64,000 nucleotides of DNA from assembly GCF_900114255.1 (NCBI RefSeq), contig NZ_FOSL01000003.1, positions 7,501 to 71,500 on the forward strand, in the 5' to 3' direction. The DNA is from Neomesorhizobium albiziae. Its GTDB lineage: Bacteria; Pseudomonadota; Alphaproteobacteria; Rhizobiales; Rhizobiaceae. Numbering within the stretch: the stretch's first letter is position 1; every line of letters begins with the position of its first letter. Made by a program: the position numbers and the translations under genes. Below, one piece after another: positions 29,122-40,908 of the stretch. A model generated the notes under the pieces. It did not search any database, was not told where the DNA came from, and saw nothing but the letters and a program-made list of their open reading frames with translations.

Positions 29122-29535
29122 TCAGAGCAGGTCGATCAGAAACGGGATCAGCGGTTCGTCGGCCGGCGGCATCGGATAATCGCGCATCTGGCGCGGACGC
29201 ACCCATTTCAGCATCTGGCCTTCCCGGGGGTGAGCCGTGCCCCAGAAGCGGCGGCAGACGAAGAGTGGCATCAGAAGGTGGAAGGTTTCATAGCTGTGGC
29301 TGGCGAAGGTCAGCGGCGCCAGGCACGCCACCTTGGTCTCGATGCCGATCTCCTCGCGCAGTTCGCGCACCACCGTCTCTTCCGGCGTTTCGCCGAGCTC
29401 CACCTTGCCGCCTGGGAATTCCCACATGCCGGCGAGCGTCTTGCCCTCAGGCCGCTGCGCTAGAAGCACGCGCCCGTCGGCATCGACCAACGCGCAGGCG
29501 GCAACCAGCAGGAGGCGCTTTCCGGCAGCTTCCAT
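29122..29535 (-). CDS. mutT: 8-oxo-dGTP diphosphatase MutT
   Basis: A 137-residue Nudix hydrolase. The Nudix box is complete: G-x5-E-x7-REL-x-EE-x-GI within GKVELGETPEET and VVRELREEIGI (about 41-63). The LLVAACALVDADGRVLLAQRP opening and the EFPGGK segment match MutT, which removes oxidised dGTP from the nucleotide pool. It lies 1 base after the GNAT gene and is the third gene of the argJ transcript, an arrangement common in Rhizobiales. Confidence 0.93.
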   Translation of the reverse strand: MEAAGKRLLLVAACALVDADGRVLLAQRPEGKTLAGMWEFPGGKVELGETPEETVVRELREEIGIETKVACLAPLTFASHSYETFHLLMPLFVCRRFWGTAHPREGQMLKWVRPRQMRDYPMPPADEPLIPFLIDLL

Positions 29536-29536
29536 C

Positions 29537-30316
29537 CTAGTCTTCCGGCGGCTGACGATAGTGGTAGCGGTAGACTTCGCTGAAACCGAGCGAGTGATAA
29601 AGCCGGCGGGCCGGCTCGTTGTCTGCCTCGACCTGCAGCCAGGCCTCGCGCGCGCCGCGCGACCGCGCCCATTTCAGCGCCGAAAGCACCAAGCGGCGTG
29701 CATGCCCCTTGCCGCGTTCGTCGACAGCGGTGGCAATTTCGAAGAAACCCGCTAGATCGTTGTCGTGCACGCAGATGGCGCTGGCGACAGGCTTGCCGCC
29801 GTCCTCCAGGATGAACAGCCCGACGTCCGGCTGTATACGCGCCAAGAGTTCCGACAGCCCGGAACCCAGGTCAGGGTCGAAGCCGCTCACTTCGCGCGCC
29901 GCGGCCGCGAAGCGGCCAATATCGCGCAACGGGATATGGTCGACGGCATTCTTCACCGGCGCGTCGGCGAGCGGCAGCCGCATCACCACCGATTCCGAAA
30001 ACACGCTCCAGCCGAGCCGGTCGAAATGTCGGGCAAGCACCGGGCCGGACAGCGGCGACAGGCGGAAGGTCAGGTTCCGGCCGTATGCTTCGAACCGGCG
30101 CGCAGCGCGTGCGATCCTGTCGTCGAGATCGACGAGATCGTTGGGGTCGAGCGGATTGACCGAATTCAGCCGCTTGGCCGGATGGTCGGCGGTGAGACGG
30201 ATCACCCAGGTGCCGTCATAATGCACCGAAGCTGCCGGCCAGGCGCGAAACCCGGCCGCCTCGTAGCGGCGGACGCGGGCCAGGTCGGGCTTCGCTGGAG
30301 TCCCGGCGGCCGGCAC
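29537..30316 (-). CDS. GNAT family N-acetyltransferase
   Basis: A 259-residue protein whose C-terminal 140 residues form a GNAT domain: ASAICVHDNDLAGFFEIATAVDERGKGHARRLVLSAL carries the acetyl-CoA loop (RGKGHA), and NEPARRLYHSLGFSEVYRYHYR is the typical end. Substrate unknown. I chose a GTG start at 30316 because GGAGCTGAC precedes it and it follows the argJ stop directly; the ATG at 30349 has no ribosome-binding site and would overlap argJ by 32 bases. It lies between argJ and mutT in one apparent operon. Confidence 0.88.
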   Translation of the reverse strand: MPAAGTPAKPDLARVRRYEAAGFRAWPAASVHYDGTWVIRLTADHPAKRLNSVNPLDPNDLVDLDDRIARAARRFEAYGRNLTFRLSPLSGPVLARHFDRLGWSVFSESVVMRLPLADAPVKNAVDHIPLRDIGRFAAAAREVSGFDPDLGSGLSELLARIQPDVGLFILEDGGKPVASAICVHDNDLAGFFEIATAVDERGKGHARRLVLSALKWARSRGAREAWLQVEADNEPARRLYHSLGFSEVYRYHYRQPPED

Positions 30317-30317
30317 G

Positions 30318-31559
30318 TCAGCTCCGGTAATCGCCGTTGATTTCGACATATTGCTTGGTCAGGTCGCAGGTCCAGACTGTGGCCTTGCCACGGCCGAGGC
30401 CGATATCAGCGCGGATGCGTATCTCGTCGCCCTTCATGTAGGACGACGTCAGTTCTTCGGAATAATCGGGATCGCGCTCGCCATTATGGGCAAGCCGGTT
30501 GTCGCCGAACCAGATCGACAGGAGATCGCGATCGGCCGGCTCGCCGGCCTTGCCGACGGCCATCACCACGCGGCCCCAATTGGCGTCTTCACCGGCGACG
30601 GCTGTTTTGACCAGCGGCGAATTGGCGATCGATAGCGCGATGCGTTTTGCCGAGCGTCCCGACCTGGCGCCGGTGACAGTGACTTCCACCTGCTTGCGGG
30701 CGCCCTCGCCGTCGCGCACCACCTGCAGGGCGAGGTTCTTGAGAATGCGGTTCAGGGCGCGGCGAAACTGAGCCAGGCGCGCGTCCTTGGGATCGGTGAT
30801 CTTCGGCGCGCCCTTCTTCGCCGCGGCCCCGGTGGCGAAGAAAAGCAGCGTGTCGCTGGTCGAGGTGTCACTGTCGACGGTGACCGAGTTGAAAGTCTTG
30901 CCGACGCCTTTCGACAGGAGATCCTGAAGAACCGCGGCCGCGATCGGAGCGTCGGTAGCGACGAAGGAAAGCATAGTCGCCATGTCCGGCGCGATCATGC
31001 CCGCACCCTTTGCAATGCCATTGATGGTGACGTCGGCATCGCCGAGCTTCACCGTGGCCGTCGCATATTTGGGATAGGTATCGGTGGTCATGATCGCCTT
31101 GCCGGCATCGGCCCACAAGCCCGGCTTGGCGTCCTTGACCATGCCGGCCAGCAGATGGCTGAACTTGCCGGCGTCGAGCGGCTCGCCGATCACCCCGGTC
31201 GAGGCGAGGAACACGTCGCCGGGCTGGCAAGCCGCCGCCTTGGCCGCGGCCTCGCCGGTCATCGCCGTCGACTGGCGTCCCTTCTTGCCGGTGAAGGCGT
31301 TGGCGTTGCCCGAATTGACGACCAGAACGCGGGCCTTGCCAGCCTTCAGATTGTCGCGGCAGTAATCGACCGGAGCCGAAGGACATTTGGAGCGGGTGAA
31401 AACGCCGGCGACTTCGGTGCCCTCGTCGAACGCCATGACAAGAAGGTCGGTGCGGCTCTTGTATTTGATGCCGGCCTCGGCGGTGGCGATGCGCACGCCA
31501 TCGACCGCCGGCATCTTGGGATGCGATTTCGGGGCAAGCGGCGAGACGGTTGTCGACAT
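30318..31559 (-). CDS. argJ: Bifunctional ornithine acetyltransferase / N-acetylglutamate synthase
   Basis: A 413-residue ArgJ. The self-cleavage site is visible as [14 protein letters not shown], with predicted nucleophile Thr195 that becomes the N-terminus of the beta chain. The ending [10 protein letters not shown] is typical. The enzyme moves the acetyl group from N-acetylornithine to glutamate, making a cyclic arginine pathway; whether it also uses acetyl-CoA cannot be told from sequence. It heads the argJ-GNAT-mutT group and follows a lysine methyltransferase-like gene after 96 bases. Confidence 0.97.
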   Translation of the reverse strand: MSTTVSPLAPKSHPKMPAVDGVRIATAEAGIKYKSRTDLLVMAFDEGTEVAGVFTRSKCPSAPVDYCRDNLKAGKARVLVVNSGNANAFTGKKGRQSTAMTGEAAAKAAACQPGDVFLASTGVIGEPLDAGKFSHLLAGMVKDAKPGLWADAGKAIMTTDTYPKYATATVKLGDADVTINGIAKGAGMIAPDMATMLSFVATDAPIAAAVLQDLLSKGVGKTFNSVTVDSDTSTSDTLLFFATGAAAKKGAPKITDPKDARLAQFRRALNRILKNLALQVVRDGEGARKQVEVTVTGARSGRSAKRIALSIANSPLVKTAVAGEDANWGRVVMAVGKAGEPADRDLLSIWFGDNRLAHNGERDPDYSEELTSSYMKGDEIRIRADIGLGRGKATVWTCDLTKQYVEINGDYRS

Positions 31560-31655
31560 CGAGGCCTCTGGCGGCAGCTAATCGGAAAGACGGTCCCGTT
31601 TGCCCCAGACCGCCTGCCGGCGCAAGGCGTTTTCGGCGAAACGGCGTGTTGGACC

Positions 31656-32345
31656 TTACCCCGAGGCGACGGTCTTGCCCTTCGGCTCGAACGAAAAGAC
31701 GGCGCTGCGTTTCATCGCCGCGCCGCCGTTGTCGCCAAAGTCCGGCACGGGATACTCGGCGACAAGACGAAGCCGCGCATGCGGAAGGAAGGCGCGGCCG
31801 GGATCGCCGACAAGCACCGCGATGCCGGCCGCGAGACACAGGTCCAGGAACGCGGTCACCCGGATGGCGAGGCCGCGCTCATAGAAGAGGTCGCCGACAG
31901 CGACCAGGTCGACCTCGGATGGCGGAGCCGCGGTGAGATCTGCAGCAACGGTCTTCATCGCGACGCCATTCAATTCAGCGTTGAGGCTGGCCGCGACCGC
32001 TGCATGCGGATCGATGTCGGCTGCGATCACCGTGCGTGCACCGGCTTTCGCAGCCGCGATGCCGACAATGCCCGAGCCGGAGCCGAGGTCGAGGACGCGC
32101 CGACCGGCAATGGCCTGTGGCCGGTCGAGAAAGTGGCGGGCAAGCACGGTGCCGCCGGCCCACTGATAGGCCCAGTAGGGCGGCGGCGCTTCACAATCCT
32201 CGCTCGGCGCACTGAGGCGGCGCAGGCCGCTGCCCGGATGCGCCGTGTAAAGCCGGATTTCCGGAACCATGGGCGCCGGGGCAACGCGCATGTTTTCGAC
32301 GATGAAGCGCCTTGGGTTGGTGCGTGCATCCAGCTTCTGGCTCAA
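31656..32345 (-). CDS. Class I SAM methyltransferase, EtfB lysine methyltransferase (METTL20)-like
   Basis: About 229 residues. The order VPEIRLYTAH, PPPYWAYQWAGGTVLARHFLD, LDLGSGSGIVGIAAAKAGA (SAM motif I) and VIAADIDPHAAVAASLNAELNG closely follows bacterial METTL20 homologues, which methylate lysines on the electron-transfer flavoprotein beta subunit. The substrate here is inferred. The start is uncertain: I prefer TTG at 32345, with GGGGAAAG upstream, since it gives the family N-terminus (SQKLDARTNPRRFI); ATG at 32429 and 32291 are alternatives. It precedes argJ on the same strand. Confidence 0.82.
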   Translation of the reverse strand: MSQKLDARTNPRRFIVENMRVAPAPMVPEIRLYTAHPGSGLRRLSAPSEDCEAPPPYWAYQWAGGTVLARHFLDRPQAIAGRRVLDLGSGSGIVGIAAAKAGARTVIAADIDPHAAVAASLNAELNGVAMKTVAADLTAAPPSEVDLVAVGDLFYERGLAIRVTAFLDLCLAAGIAVLVGDPGRAFLPHARLRLVAEYPVPDFGDNGGAAMKRSAVFSFEPKGKTVASG

Positions 32346-32533
32346 TGTCTTTCCCCGGACGCCCGCCGCACGGGCCTGTTCGCAACAACCTTGCCTGCCG
32401 GTATGCTGTCCGGCTATGTCTGAATACATCTTTTGACCGGGCGCCTCGACAAGCCTGACGATGTTCCTCGGCTGCCGATCCGTTACCTGGCGCAAGGGAT
32501 AGCCGGACCCAAAGCAATCATAGCGGGTGGAAG

Positions 32534-33010
32534 ATGGCACAGCAAAGCGGATCGACACGCAAAACCCAACGGGAGTCGCGCCTTCGCGCATTGTACGCTC
32601 AGCCGGCCCTGCGTGTGGCCGCCTTCTGCCTCGCTGCCGTTTTTCTTGCGGCCTCAGGCGCTGGCGCCCAAGAGAGCACATGCCGCCGCAGCACCCCCGT
32701 CAACACGCTCGACGATACCTGGAGGGCGCTTTACGCCTGCTGGCAACCGCCCTCCGGCACCGCTGGAATGGAGATAACGCTGGTCTTTTCGTTGCGCCGG
32801 GACGGCACCTTGATCGGCAAGCCGAAGGTGACCTGGACGAAGCTCGCGGGCGATACCGTGCTGCAACGCGCCTTCGTGCAATCCGTGCTTGCCGCTCTGG
32901 ACAAGGCGCTCCCGCTGCCGTTCACCGACAGCATGGGAAACGCCATCGCCGGGCGACCGTTCGCCTTGCGGTTCGCTGCCCGAACTCCCACTCGGGAATC
33001 GGCCATCTAG
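32534..33010 (+). CDS. Exported protein with TonB/TolA C-terminal-like domain
   Basis: A 158-residue protein with a basic N-terminus, a hydrophobic stretch (RVAAFCLAAVFLAASGAGAQ, about 27-46) that acts as signal or anchor, and a mature domain with two cysteines (TCRR, YACW). The ITLVFSLRRDGTLIGKPKVTW strand-turn-strand pattern and the final helix-strand resemble TonB/TolA C-terminal domains. No periplasmic spanning region is present, so it is not a complete TonB. Role unknown. It converges on the foldase gene with a terminator between. Confidence 0.75.
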   Translation: MAQQSGSTRKTQRESRLRALYAQPALRVAAFCLAAVFLAASGAGAQESTCRRSTPVNTLDDTWRALYACWQPPSGTAGMEITLVFSLRRDGTLIGKPKVTWTKLAGDTVLQRAFVQSVLAALDKALPLPFTDSMGNAIAGRPFALRFAARTPTRESAI

Positions 33011-33011
33011 T

Positions 33012-33052
33012 CCAGAGAAAAAGCCCCACTCCGATTAAGTCGGAATGGGGCT
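33012..33052 (-). terminator. Rho-independent terminator of the foldase gene
   Basis: AGCCCCACTCCGA (33022-33034) pairs with TCGGAATGGGGCT (33040-33052) with one mismatch around a 5-base loop. On the minus strand it is followed by TTTTCTC, so it ends transcription of the gene at 33064-33981. Confidence 0.8.
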
Positions 33053-33063
33053 CGCTACGAAGT

Positions 33064-33981
33064 TTACTGGCTGCCCTTGTCCATAGCCTCGACGGCGGTC
33101 TTCAGCGCAGGGTCGGCGATTTCGACCTTGGCGGCATCGCGTAGCGACTTGGCCAACGCGAAATATTTGTCGCGCAGCACCAGCGAGCGGAACTGCTCCT
33201 TGACCTGGTCGAACGCCGGCGGCTGCTGGGCGCGCTTGTCCTCGACCTTGATGACGTGCCAGCCGAACTGGCTCTGCACCGGCTCCTTGGTGTAGGCGCC
33301 GACTTCGAGCGCGAACGCCGCCTTCTCGAATTCCGGCACCATCTGGCCGGCAGCGAAATAACCGAGGTCGCCGCCGCTCGTCTTGCCGCTGGGATCGGTG
33401 GTGTTCTCGTTGGCGAGCTTCTGGAAGTCGGCGCCGCCGTCGAGCTGCTTGATGATCGCGTCTGCCTCTTCCTTGGTTTTCACCAGAATGTGACGGGCAT
33501 GAACCTCGTTGACAGGCGGTCTTGCGGCGATTTCCTTGTCGTAACGGGCGCGGATTTCTTCGTCGGTCACCTTCGCGGCGACTTCCGATTCAACCAGCGC
33601 ACTGTGCAGGGCGCGCTGCTTGAGGAACTCCATGCGGCGCTGGAAATCCGGCTGCTTGTCGAGGCCATCGGCCACGGCCTTGTCGCTGAGCAGGCGGATT
33701 TCAATGACGGCGGACAGGGCCGCGGCGCGGCGCTGTTCCTGCGGAAGCCGCGAAAACTGCGGGTCGAGGTCGCTCTCCGCGAGCGCCAGGTCGGCCTCGG
33801 TGATGTTGTGGCCGTTGACCGTTGCCAGTACCGCATTCGGATCGACGGGCGCTGCCGCCGGCGTCTCAGTCTTGGGTGCGGGCGCAGCCTCCTGGGCGAC
33901 GAGAGGCAGCGACGACAGCGCCACTAGCCCGGCTGCGAGCCCAAAACGGGCAAGCGGGGCGCTACGGAACGAAAAAGGCAT
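33064..33981 (-). CDS. Parvulin-type peptidyl-prolyl cis-trans isomerase (PrsA/SurA-like foldase)
   Basis: A 305-residue exported protein. A signal peptide (about 1-30, ending LVAQE) and a Pro/Ala-rich linker lead to an N-terminal chaperone part (VLATVNGHNITEADLALAE) and a parvulin domain at about 155-250 with VHARHILVKTKEEADAI, SGGDLGYFAAGQMVPEFEKAAF and FGWHVIKVED. It assists folding of secreted and outer-membrane proteins in the periplasm. The start at 33981 is set by the signal peptide; the longer frame is not supported. It is divergent from secA, a fitting neighbour for an export foldase and a recurrent arrangement in Rhizobiales. Confidence 0.93.
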   Translation of the reverse strand: MPFSFRSAPLARFGLAAGLVALSSLPLVAQEAAPAPKTETPAAAPVDPNAVLATVNGHNITEADLALAESDLDPQFSRLPQEQRRAAALSAVIEIRLLSDKAVADGLDKQPDFQRRMEFLKQRALHSALVESEVAAKVTDEEIRARYDKEIAARPPVNEVHARHILVKTKEEADAIIKQLDGGADFQKLANENTTDPSGKTSGGDLGYFAAGQMVPEFEKAAFALEVGAYTKEPVQSQFGWHVIKVEDKRAQQPPAFDQVKEQFRSLVLRDKYFALAKSLRDAAKVEIADPALKTAVEAMDKGSQ

Positions 33982-34222
33982 CAGGAAGACTCTCCAGTGG
34001 ATTGGAAACGTTTCAAGACCAGTTGATTCTGGCGGAATTTCGCTCGACACACCGCAATCAAGCAGCGTTGACATCGCAAGGGGCCCCTCTTATCTGTCCT
34101 TCACCTTGGCGTCCAGAAGCGATTTCCGGGCGCTTTTCTGTTATGGAACCTGTGTATTCATACATATGCACTTGGTTCAGTCCGTGTCCCCCACGGGCTT
34201 GTGGGATTGAAAGGGCCATTTG

Positions 34223-36949
<2,727 letters not shown>

Positions 36950-37033
36950 TGCGCCGTGGCTTGCCGTGCGGCGATCTGACAGCTGCCGATCCACCCGCCT
37001 GGGCAGGGTCGGCAGGCGAGACCGCGAGACCGC

Positions 37034-37939
37034 ATGATCGAGCTGGTCCGGATACGTGACCTCGACATAACCGACAATTCGGGCAGGCGCGCCTTTGTAA
37101 GCGCCGCCAGCGGCCTCGTCCGTGTCGGAGCCCGCATTCACGTGATTGCCGACGACGAACTCCACCTTGCCTCATTCGACCTGGGCAATCTTGGTCCCGG
37201 CCGTCTCCTGCGGCTATTCGAGGGTGAACTGCCGCGCGCCGGACCGGATCGAAAGAAGTACAAGCCAGACCTCGAAGCGCTCTGTCTGCTGCCGCCTATG
37301 GCGGGAGCCTGCCATGGAGCGCTGCTGGCGATCGGTTCCGGGTCGCGGCCGAACCGCCGGCGCGGTGCGCTGATCCCGCTTGAGGCGGACGGTTCGGCAG
37401 CCCAGTCGAACGTCGTCGACATCGCACCGCTGTTTTCGCCTTTTGCGGATGAATTCGAGGAGATCAACGTCGAGGGTGCGGTGGTGGCCGGCGATGACCT
37501 GCTGCTTTTCCAGCGCGGCAGCGGCAGCGATCCCGACAACGCGATTGTCGCCTATCCGCTCGCAGCAGCGCTGGAAGCCATAACGCTGCCGGATGGCAAA
37601 GCGCTGGAGCCCAGGATCCGGCACATCGACCTTGGGGCGATCGGCAACGCACCGCTATCCTTCACCGATGCAGCCACAGGCCCTGGATTCGGCATCGTCT
37701 TTTCAGCCGTCTGCGAAGACACGACGAACGCATATGACGATGGGCCGTTGCGCGCCGCCGCCATCGGTTTGCTGGGTATGGACGGTAACCTTCTGCGCAT
37801 CGAAACAATTGAGCCGCCGGTCAAGGTAGAGGGCATCGACGCCAGGCTCGACGGCGACCTGATCCGGTTGACGATGGTGACCGACGCCGACGACCCGACC
37901 GTTCCCGCCTCGCTTTATTCAACCGCGATCAAGGCGTAG
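37034..37939 (+). CDS. Hypothetical protein, possible beta-propeller fold
   Basis: A 301-residue protein without signal peptide or membrane segment. It consists of repeated strand-turn-strand pieces (VGARIHVIADDELHLASFDL, ACHGALLAIGSGSRPNRRRGALIPL, GFGIVFSAVCEDT, VKVEGIDARLDGDLIRLTMVTD), each with a hydrophobic strand followed by a short loop and acidic end. That pattern suggests a beta-propeller, but I do not recognise a specific family. It follows secA by 84 bases on the same strand and could be co-transcribed. Codon use is like its neighbours. Confidence 0.7.
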   Translation: MIELVRIRDLDITDNSGRRAFVSAASGLVRVGARIHVIADDELHLASFDLGNLGPGRLLRLFEGELPRAGPDRKKYKPDLEALCLLPPMAGACHGALLAIGSGSRPNRRRGALIPLEADGSAAQSNVVDIAPLFSPFADEFEEINVEGAVVAGDDLLLFQRGSGSDPDNAIVAYPLAAALEAITLPDGKALEPRIRHIDLGAIGNAPLSFTDAATGPGFGIVFSAVCEDTTNAYDDGPLRAAAIGLLGMDGNLLRIETIEPPVKVEGIDARLDGDLIRLTMVTDADDPTVPASLYSTAIKA

Positions 37940-38069
37940 GTTGCGTAAAGCAGCGGTTTCCGGCGGCCTCATCGGTCCCCGCTCTGTTCGCACTGCAGGC
38001 GCCGACCCAACCGTTTCTTAAACAGTTTTGCATATGCCTGTCGGCTTATGAAGGAAATCGAGGAGTAGC

Positions 38070-39485
38070 GTGCGCTTTTCCGCGGCCACGACGGCAGAGA
38101 GGTTGCTGCCGCAGCGCCTGGCGTTGCGCGCCCGCCCCTTCCTTGCCCGCGTCGACGCGCTGCTGTTCACGGCGGACGACCGGGGCATCGCCGGCCGCAT
38201 GTCGCTGATCGCCTTCTCCATCCGCATCTTCAACGCTGTCGTCGCCTTTGTCAGCCAGGTGCTGCTTGCCCGCTGGATGGGCAGTTTCGAATACGGCATC
38301 TTCGTCTTGGTCTGGGTGACGATGATCATCGTCGGCAACCTGTCCTGCCTAGGCTTCCACACCTCGGTCATCCGTTTCATTCCCGAATATTTCGAGCGCG
38401 GAAAACTCGCCGAGTTGCGCGGCATCCTGATAACCAGCCGGCTCTTCGTGCTCGTCGCATCGACCGCGACCGCGCTGATCGGCTTGCTGGGATTGTGGCT
38501 GTTCTCGTCGCTGATCGAGAACTATTACGTCATCCCCTTCTATCTCGGCATCATCTGCCTGCCGATGATCGCGCTGTCGGACGTGATGCAAGGCATTTCG
38601 CGCGCCAATTCGTGGACGCTTTCGGCACTGGCCCCAACCTACATCACACGGCCTATCCTGATCCTGGTCTTCATGGGCGGGGCGCTGCTGGCAGGCTACG
38701 AACCCAGCGCGGCAAACGCTGTCATCGCCGCGATCCTGGCGACCTACATCACCACAATAGCCCAGTCCGTCGAGGTGACGACACGCCTCAACCGCCGCCT
38801 TCCGGGCGGCCCGCGCAAGATCGAGTTCCGGCAATGGTTTGCCGTGTCGCTGCCGATCTTCCTCGTCGAAAGCTTCTTCTTCCTGCTCACCAATGCCGAC
38901 GTGTTGATGGTCGGCGCCTTCATGCAGCCGACCGACGTCGCCATCTACTTCGCCACCGTGAAGACGCTGGCGCTGGTGCATTTCGTCTATTTCGCGGTGA
39001 AGGCAGGCGTTGCCCAGCGCTACGCGCAGTTCACCCATTCGAATCCAGAACGGCTGGCCGCCTTCGCGCGCGAAACCGTGTCCTGGACGTTCTGGCCGTC
39101 GCTGGTGATGGCAGCGGTCGTGCTGGTGCTCGGCAAGCCGATGCTGATGCTGTTCGGCCCGGAATTCGACAGCGGCTATCCGCTGCTCTTCCTGCTGGTT
39201 GCCGGCGTGGTGGCGCGCGCGGCAGTCGGGCCGGCGGAAAGCCTGCTCACCATGAGCGGCAACCAGAACATCTGCGCGGCGGTCTACGCTTTGACGCTGA
39301 CCTGCAACATCGCCCTCTCGGTCCTGCTCATCCCCTTGTTCGGTCTCTGGGGCGCGGCGATCGCGACCGCACTTTCGATGATTTTCGAAGCCTCGGCCCT
39401 GGCCTTCACGGTCTGGCGCAAGCTCGGTATCGTGATGGCCATTTTCGTGCCCACGGCTCCGGCGAAGGGAGCAATCCGATGGTAG
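38070..39485 (+). CDS. Lipopolysaccharide/polysaccharide flippase (Wzx/MurJ-like, MOP superfamily)
   Basis: A 471-residue membrane protein with about twelve to fourteen hydrophobic segments in the polysaccharide-transporter pattern. The first follows RMSLIAFSIRIFNAVVAFV, and a MATE-type core contains LLARWMGSFEYGIFVLVW and the GPAESLLTMSGNQ segment near the end. The start is GTG at 38070 with GAGGAG upstream. Such proteins move lipid-linked sugars across the inner membrane. The next gene, a CelD-like acetyltransferase, overlaps it by 7 bases, suggesting a joint role in an exopolysaccharide or envelope glycan. No glycosyltransferases are adjacent. Confidence 0.88.
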   Translation: MRFSAATTAERLLPQRLALRARPFLARVDALLFTADDRGIAGRMSLIAFSIRIFNAVVAFVSQVLLARWMGSFEYGIFVLVWVTMIIVGNLSCLGFHTSVIRFIPEYFERGKLAELRGILITSRLFVLVASTATALIGLLGLWLFSSLIENYYVIPFYLGIICLPMIALSDVMQGISRANSWTLSALAPTYITRPILILVFMGGALLAGYEPSAANAVIAAILATYITTIAQSVEVTTRLNRRLPGGPRKIEFRQWFAVSLPIFLVESFFFLLTNADVLMVGAFMQPTDVAIYFATVKTLALVHFVYFAVKAGVAQRYAQFTHSNPERLAAFARETVSWTFWPSLVMAAVVLVLGKPMLMLFGPEFDSGYPLLFLLVAGVVARAAVGPAESLLTMSGNQNICAAVYALTLTCNIALSVLLIPLFGLWGAAIATALSMIFEASALAFTVWRKLGIVMAIFVPTAPAKGAIRW

Positions 39486-40759
39486 CCGTCCCCCTGCTGG
39501 AAGAGATGAGCGGCAGCCCGTCGGCGCCGATGATCGCCGAGCTTGCCGGCCTGCATGGCCAGGCCGACCGCGCCCGCATCGAGGTGTTCGAGGGCCAGCG
39601 GCCGTCGCGCAAGCTCGCGATCTATCCCGCCTCCGCAGGCTTCGACCTCGTCGAGGAGCTCGACCACCTGTGCGCCCGCTCGATCGAGGCGAACGTCTTC
39701 TTCAACCCGCGTTTCCTGGCGCCCGCGATGCCGCGTCTGGAGGACCGCGAGGTCCGGCTGGCGGTGGTGCGCGACGGCGACGAATATCGCAGCCGGCTGC
39801 GGCTGCTGGTGCCGTTTTCGGTGGAGCGCCCCGCCACTCCGCTCGGCGTTTCGATCATGCGCACATGGTCGAGCCCGTTCGGCCCGCTCGGCACGCCGCT
39901 GCTTGACCGAGACGACCCCGCCGGCGTCATAGAGGATTTCTTCGCCATCCTGTCGCGCAAGCACCTGAAACTGCCGAAAGTGTTCGTGCTGCCGGAGATG
40001 CGGCTCGACGGGCCGGTGGCCAGCATGCTGCACTACGTCGCCGAAAACCGCGGCCTGCCGCTGGTGACCACCAACGAGACCGAACGGCCCTTCCTGGAGA
40101 GCGATTTCGACGGCGACGCCTATTTCAAGGCTGCCCTTCGGCCGCACCACCTGCGTGAATTCCGCCGGCTGAAACGGCGGCTGGCCGACCTGGGCAAGCT
40201 CGAGCATCATGTCGCGCGCGAGGAGGAAGAGGTCCGCCGCGGCATCGAGGCCTTTCTGACGCTGGAGGCCGCCGGCTGGAAGGGCCGCGAACGCACAGCC
40301 ATGGCGATCGACCGCTACCGCGCCGCCTTCGCGCGCGAGGCGGTGTTCCGCATGGCCGAGCGCGATCTCTGCCGCATCCACACGCTGACGCTGGACGGAA
40401 AGGTCATCGCCTGCCTGGTGGTCTTCATCGAGGCCGGCGTCGCCTATACCTGGAAGACGGCCTATGACGAAGCCTTCTCCACCTATTCGCCGGGCACGCT
40501 GCTGATGATCGAGGTGAGCTACAACCATCTCGACGACCCCAACATCATGGCGACCGATTCCTGCGCGGTGGCCGACCATCCCGTGCTCAGCCGGCTGTGG
40601 ACCGAACGCAAACCGATCGGCACCATTGTCGTCGGGCTGACGCCGGACGCCGACCGAGCGACGCGCCAGGCCGCCTCGCAACTGCATCTCTACAAGGAGA
40701 CCCGCAACATGGCGCGCAGGCTGCGCAACCGGGTCAAGGGCCTGCTGAAGCGGCGCTAA
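39479..40759 (+). CDS. GNAT family acyltransferase, CelD/BcsL-like
   Basis: A 426-residue protein. The C-terminal half is a GNAT-like fold of the CelD type: HHLREFRRLKRRLADLGKLE, a GWKGRERTAM loop, a hydrophobic CLVVFIEAGVAYTWKTAYDEAF strand-helix unit and SPGTLLMIEV. The N-terminal 200 residues are a related but degenerate copy. CelD proteins are linked to cellulose and other polysaccharide modification. The ATG at 39479 overlaps the flippase stop by 7 bases, so the pair forms an operon. No signal peptide, so it acts in the cytosol. A class A repeat follows the stop. Confidence 0.85.
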   Translation: MVAVPLLEEMSGSPSAPMIAELAGLHGQADRARIEVFEGQRPSRKLAIYPASAGFDLVEELDHLCARSIEANVFFNPRFLAPAMPRLEDREVRLAVVRDGDEYRSRLRLLVPFSVERPATPLGVSIMRTWSSPFGPLGTPLLDRDDPAGVIEDFFAILSRKHLKLPKVFVLPEMRLDGPVASMLHYVAENRGLPLVTTNETERPFLESDFDGDAYFKAALRPHHLREFRRLKRRLADLGKLEHHVAREEEEVRRGIEAFLTLEAAGWKGRERTAMAIDRYRAAFAREAVFRMAERDLCRIHTLTLDGKVIACLVVFIEAGVAYTWKTAYDEAFSTYSPGTLLMIEVSYNHLDDPNIMATDSCAVADHPVLSRLWTERKPIGTIVVGLTPDADRATRQAASQLHLYKETRNMARRLRNRVKGLLKRR

Positions 40760-40768
40760 CTGGCATAT

Positions 40769-40899
40769 GCCCCCTCCACCATGCTTCGCATGGTCCCCCT
40801 CCCCGCTCCGCAGGGGAGGATGAGCAGCGACGACGCCGGCACGACCTGGATCCTCCCCCGTTTACGGGGAGGAGGACCGCCGAAGGCGGTGGAGGGGGC
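40769..40899. repeat. Long composite inverted repeat, class A, second copy
   Basis: Arms GCCCCCTCCACC (40769-40780) and GGTGGAGGGGGC (40888-40899) are perfect complements. Inside, GGGGAGGAT is matched by ATCCTCCCC, as in the copy at 3048-3202. It fills the gap between the acetyltransferase and the acyl-CoA synthetase and may act as a bidirectional transcript end. Confidence 0.75.
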
Positions 40900-40908
40900 G
40901 ATGTCTGG

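Noticed and set aside
34180-34222. SecM-like arrest peptide or regulatory hairpin before secA
   Set aside because: Only a five-base stem (CCCAC/GTGGG) and no upstream reading frame with a plausible arrest motif were visible.
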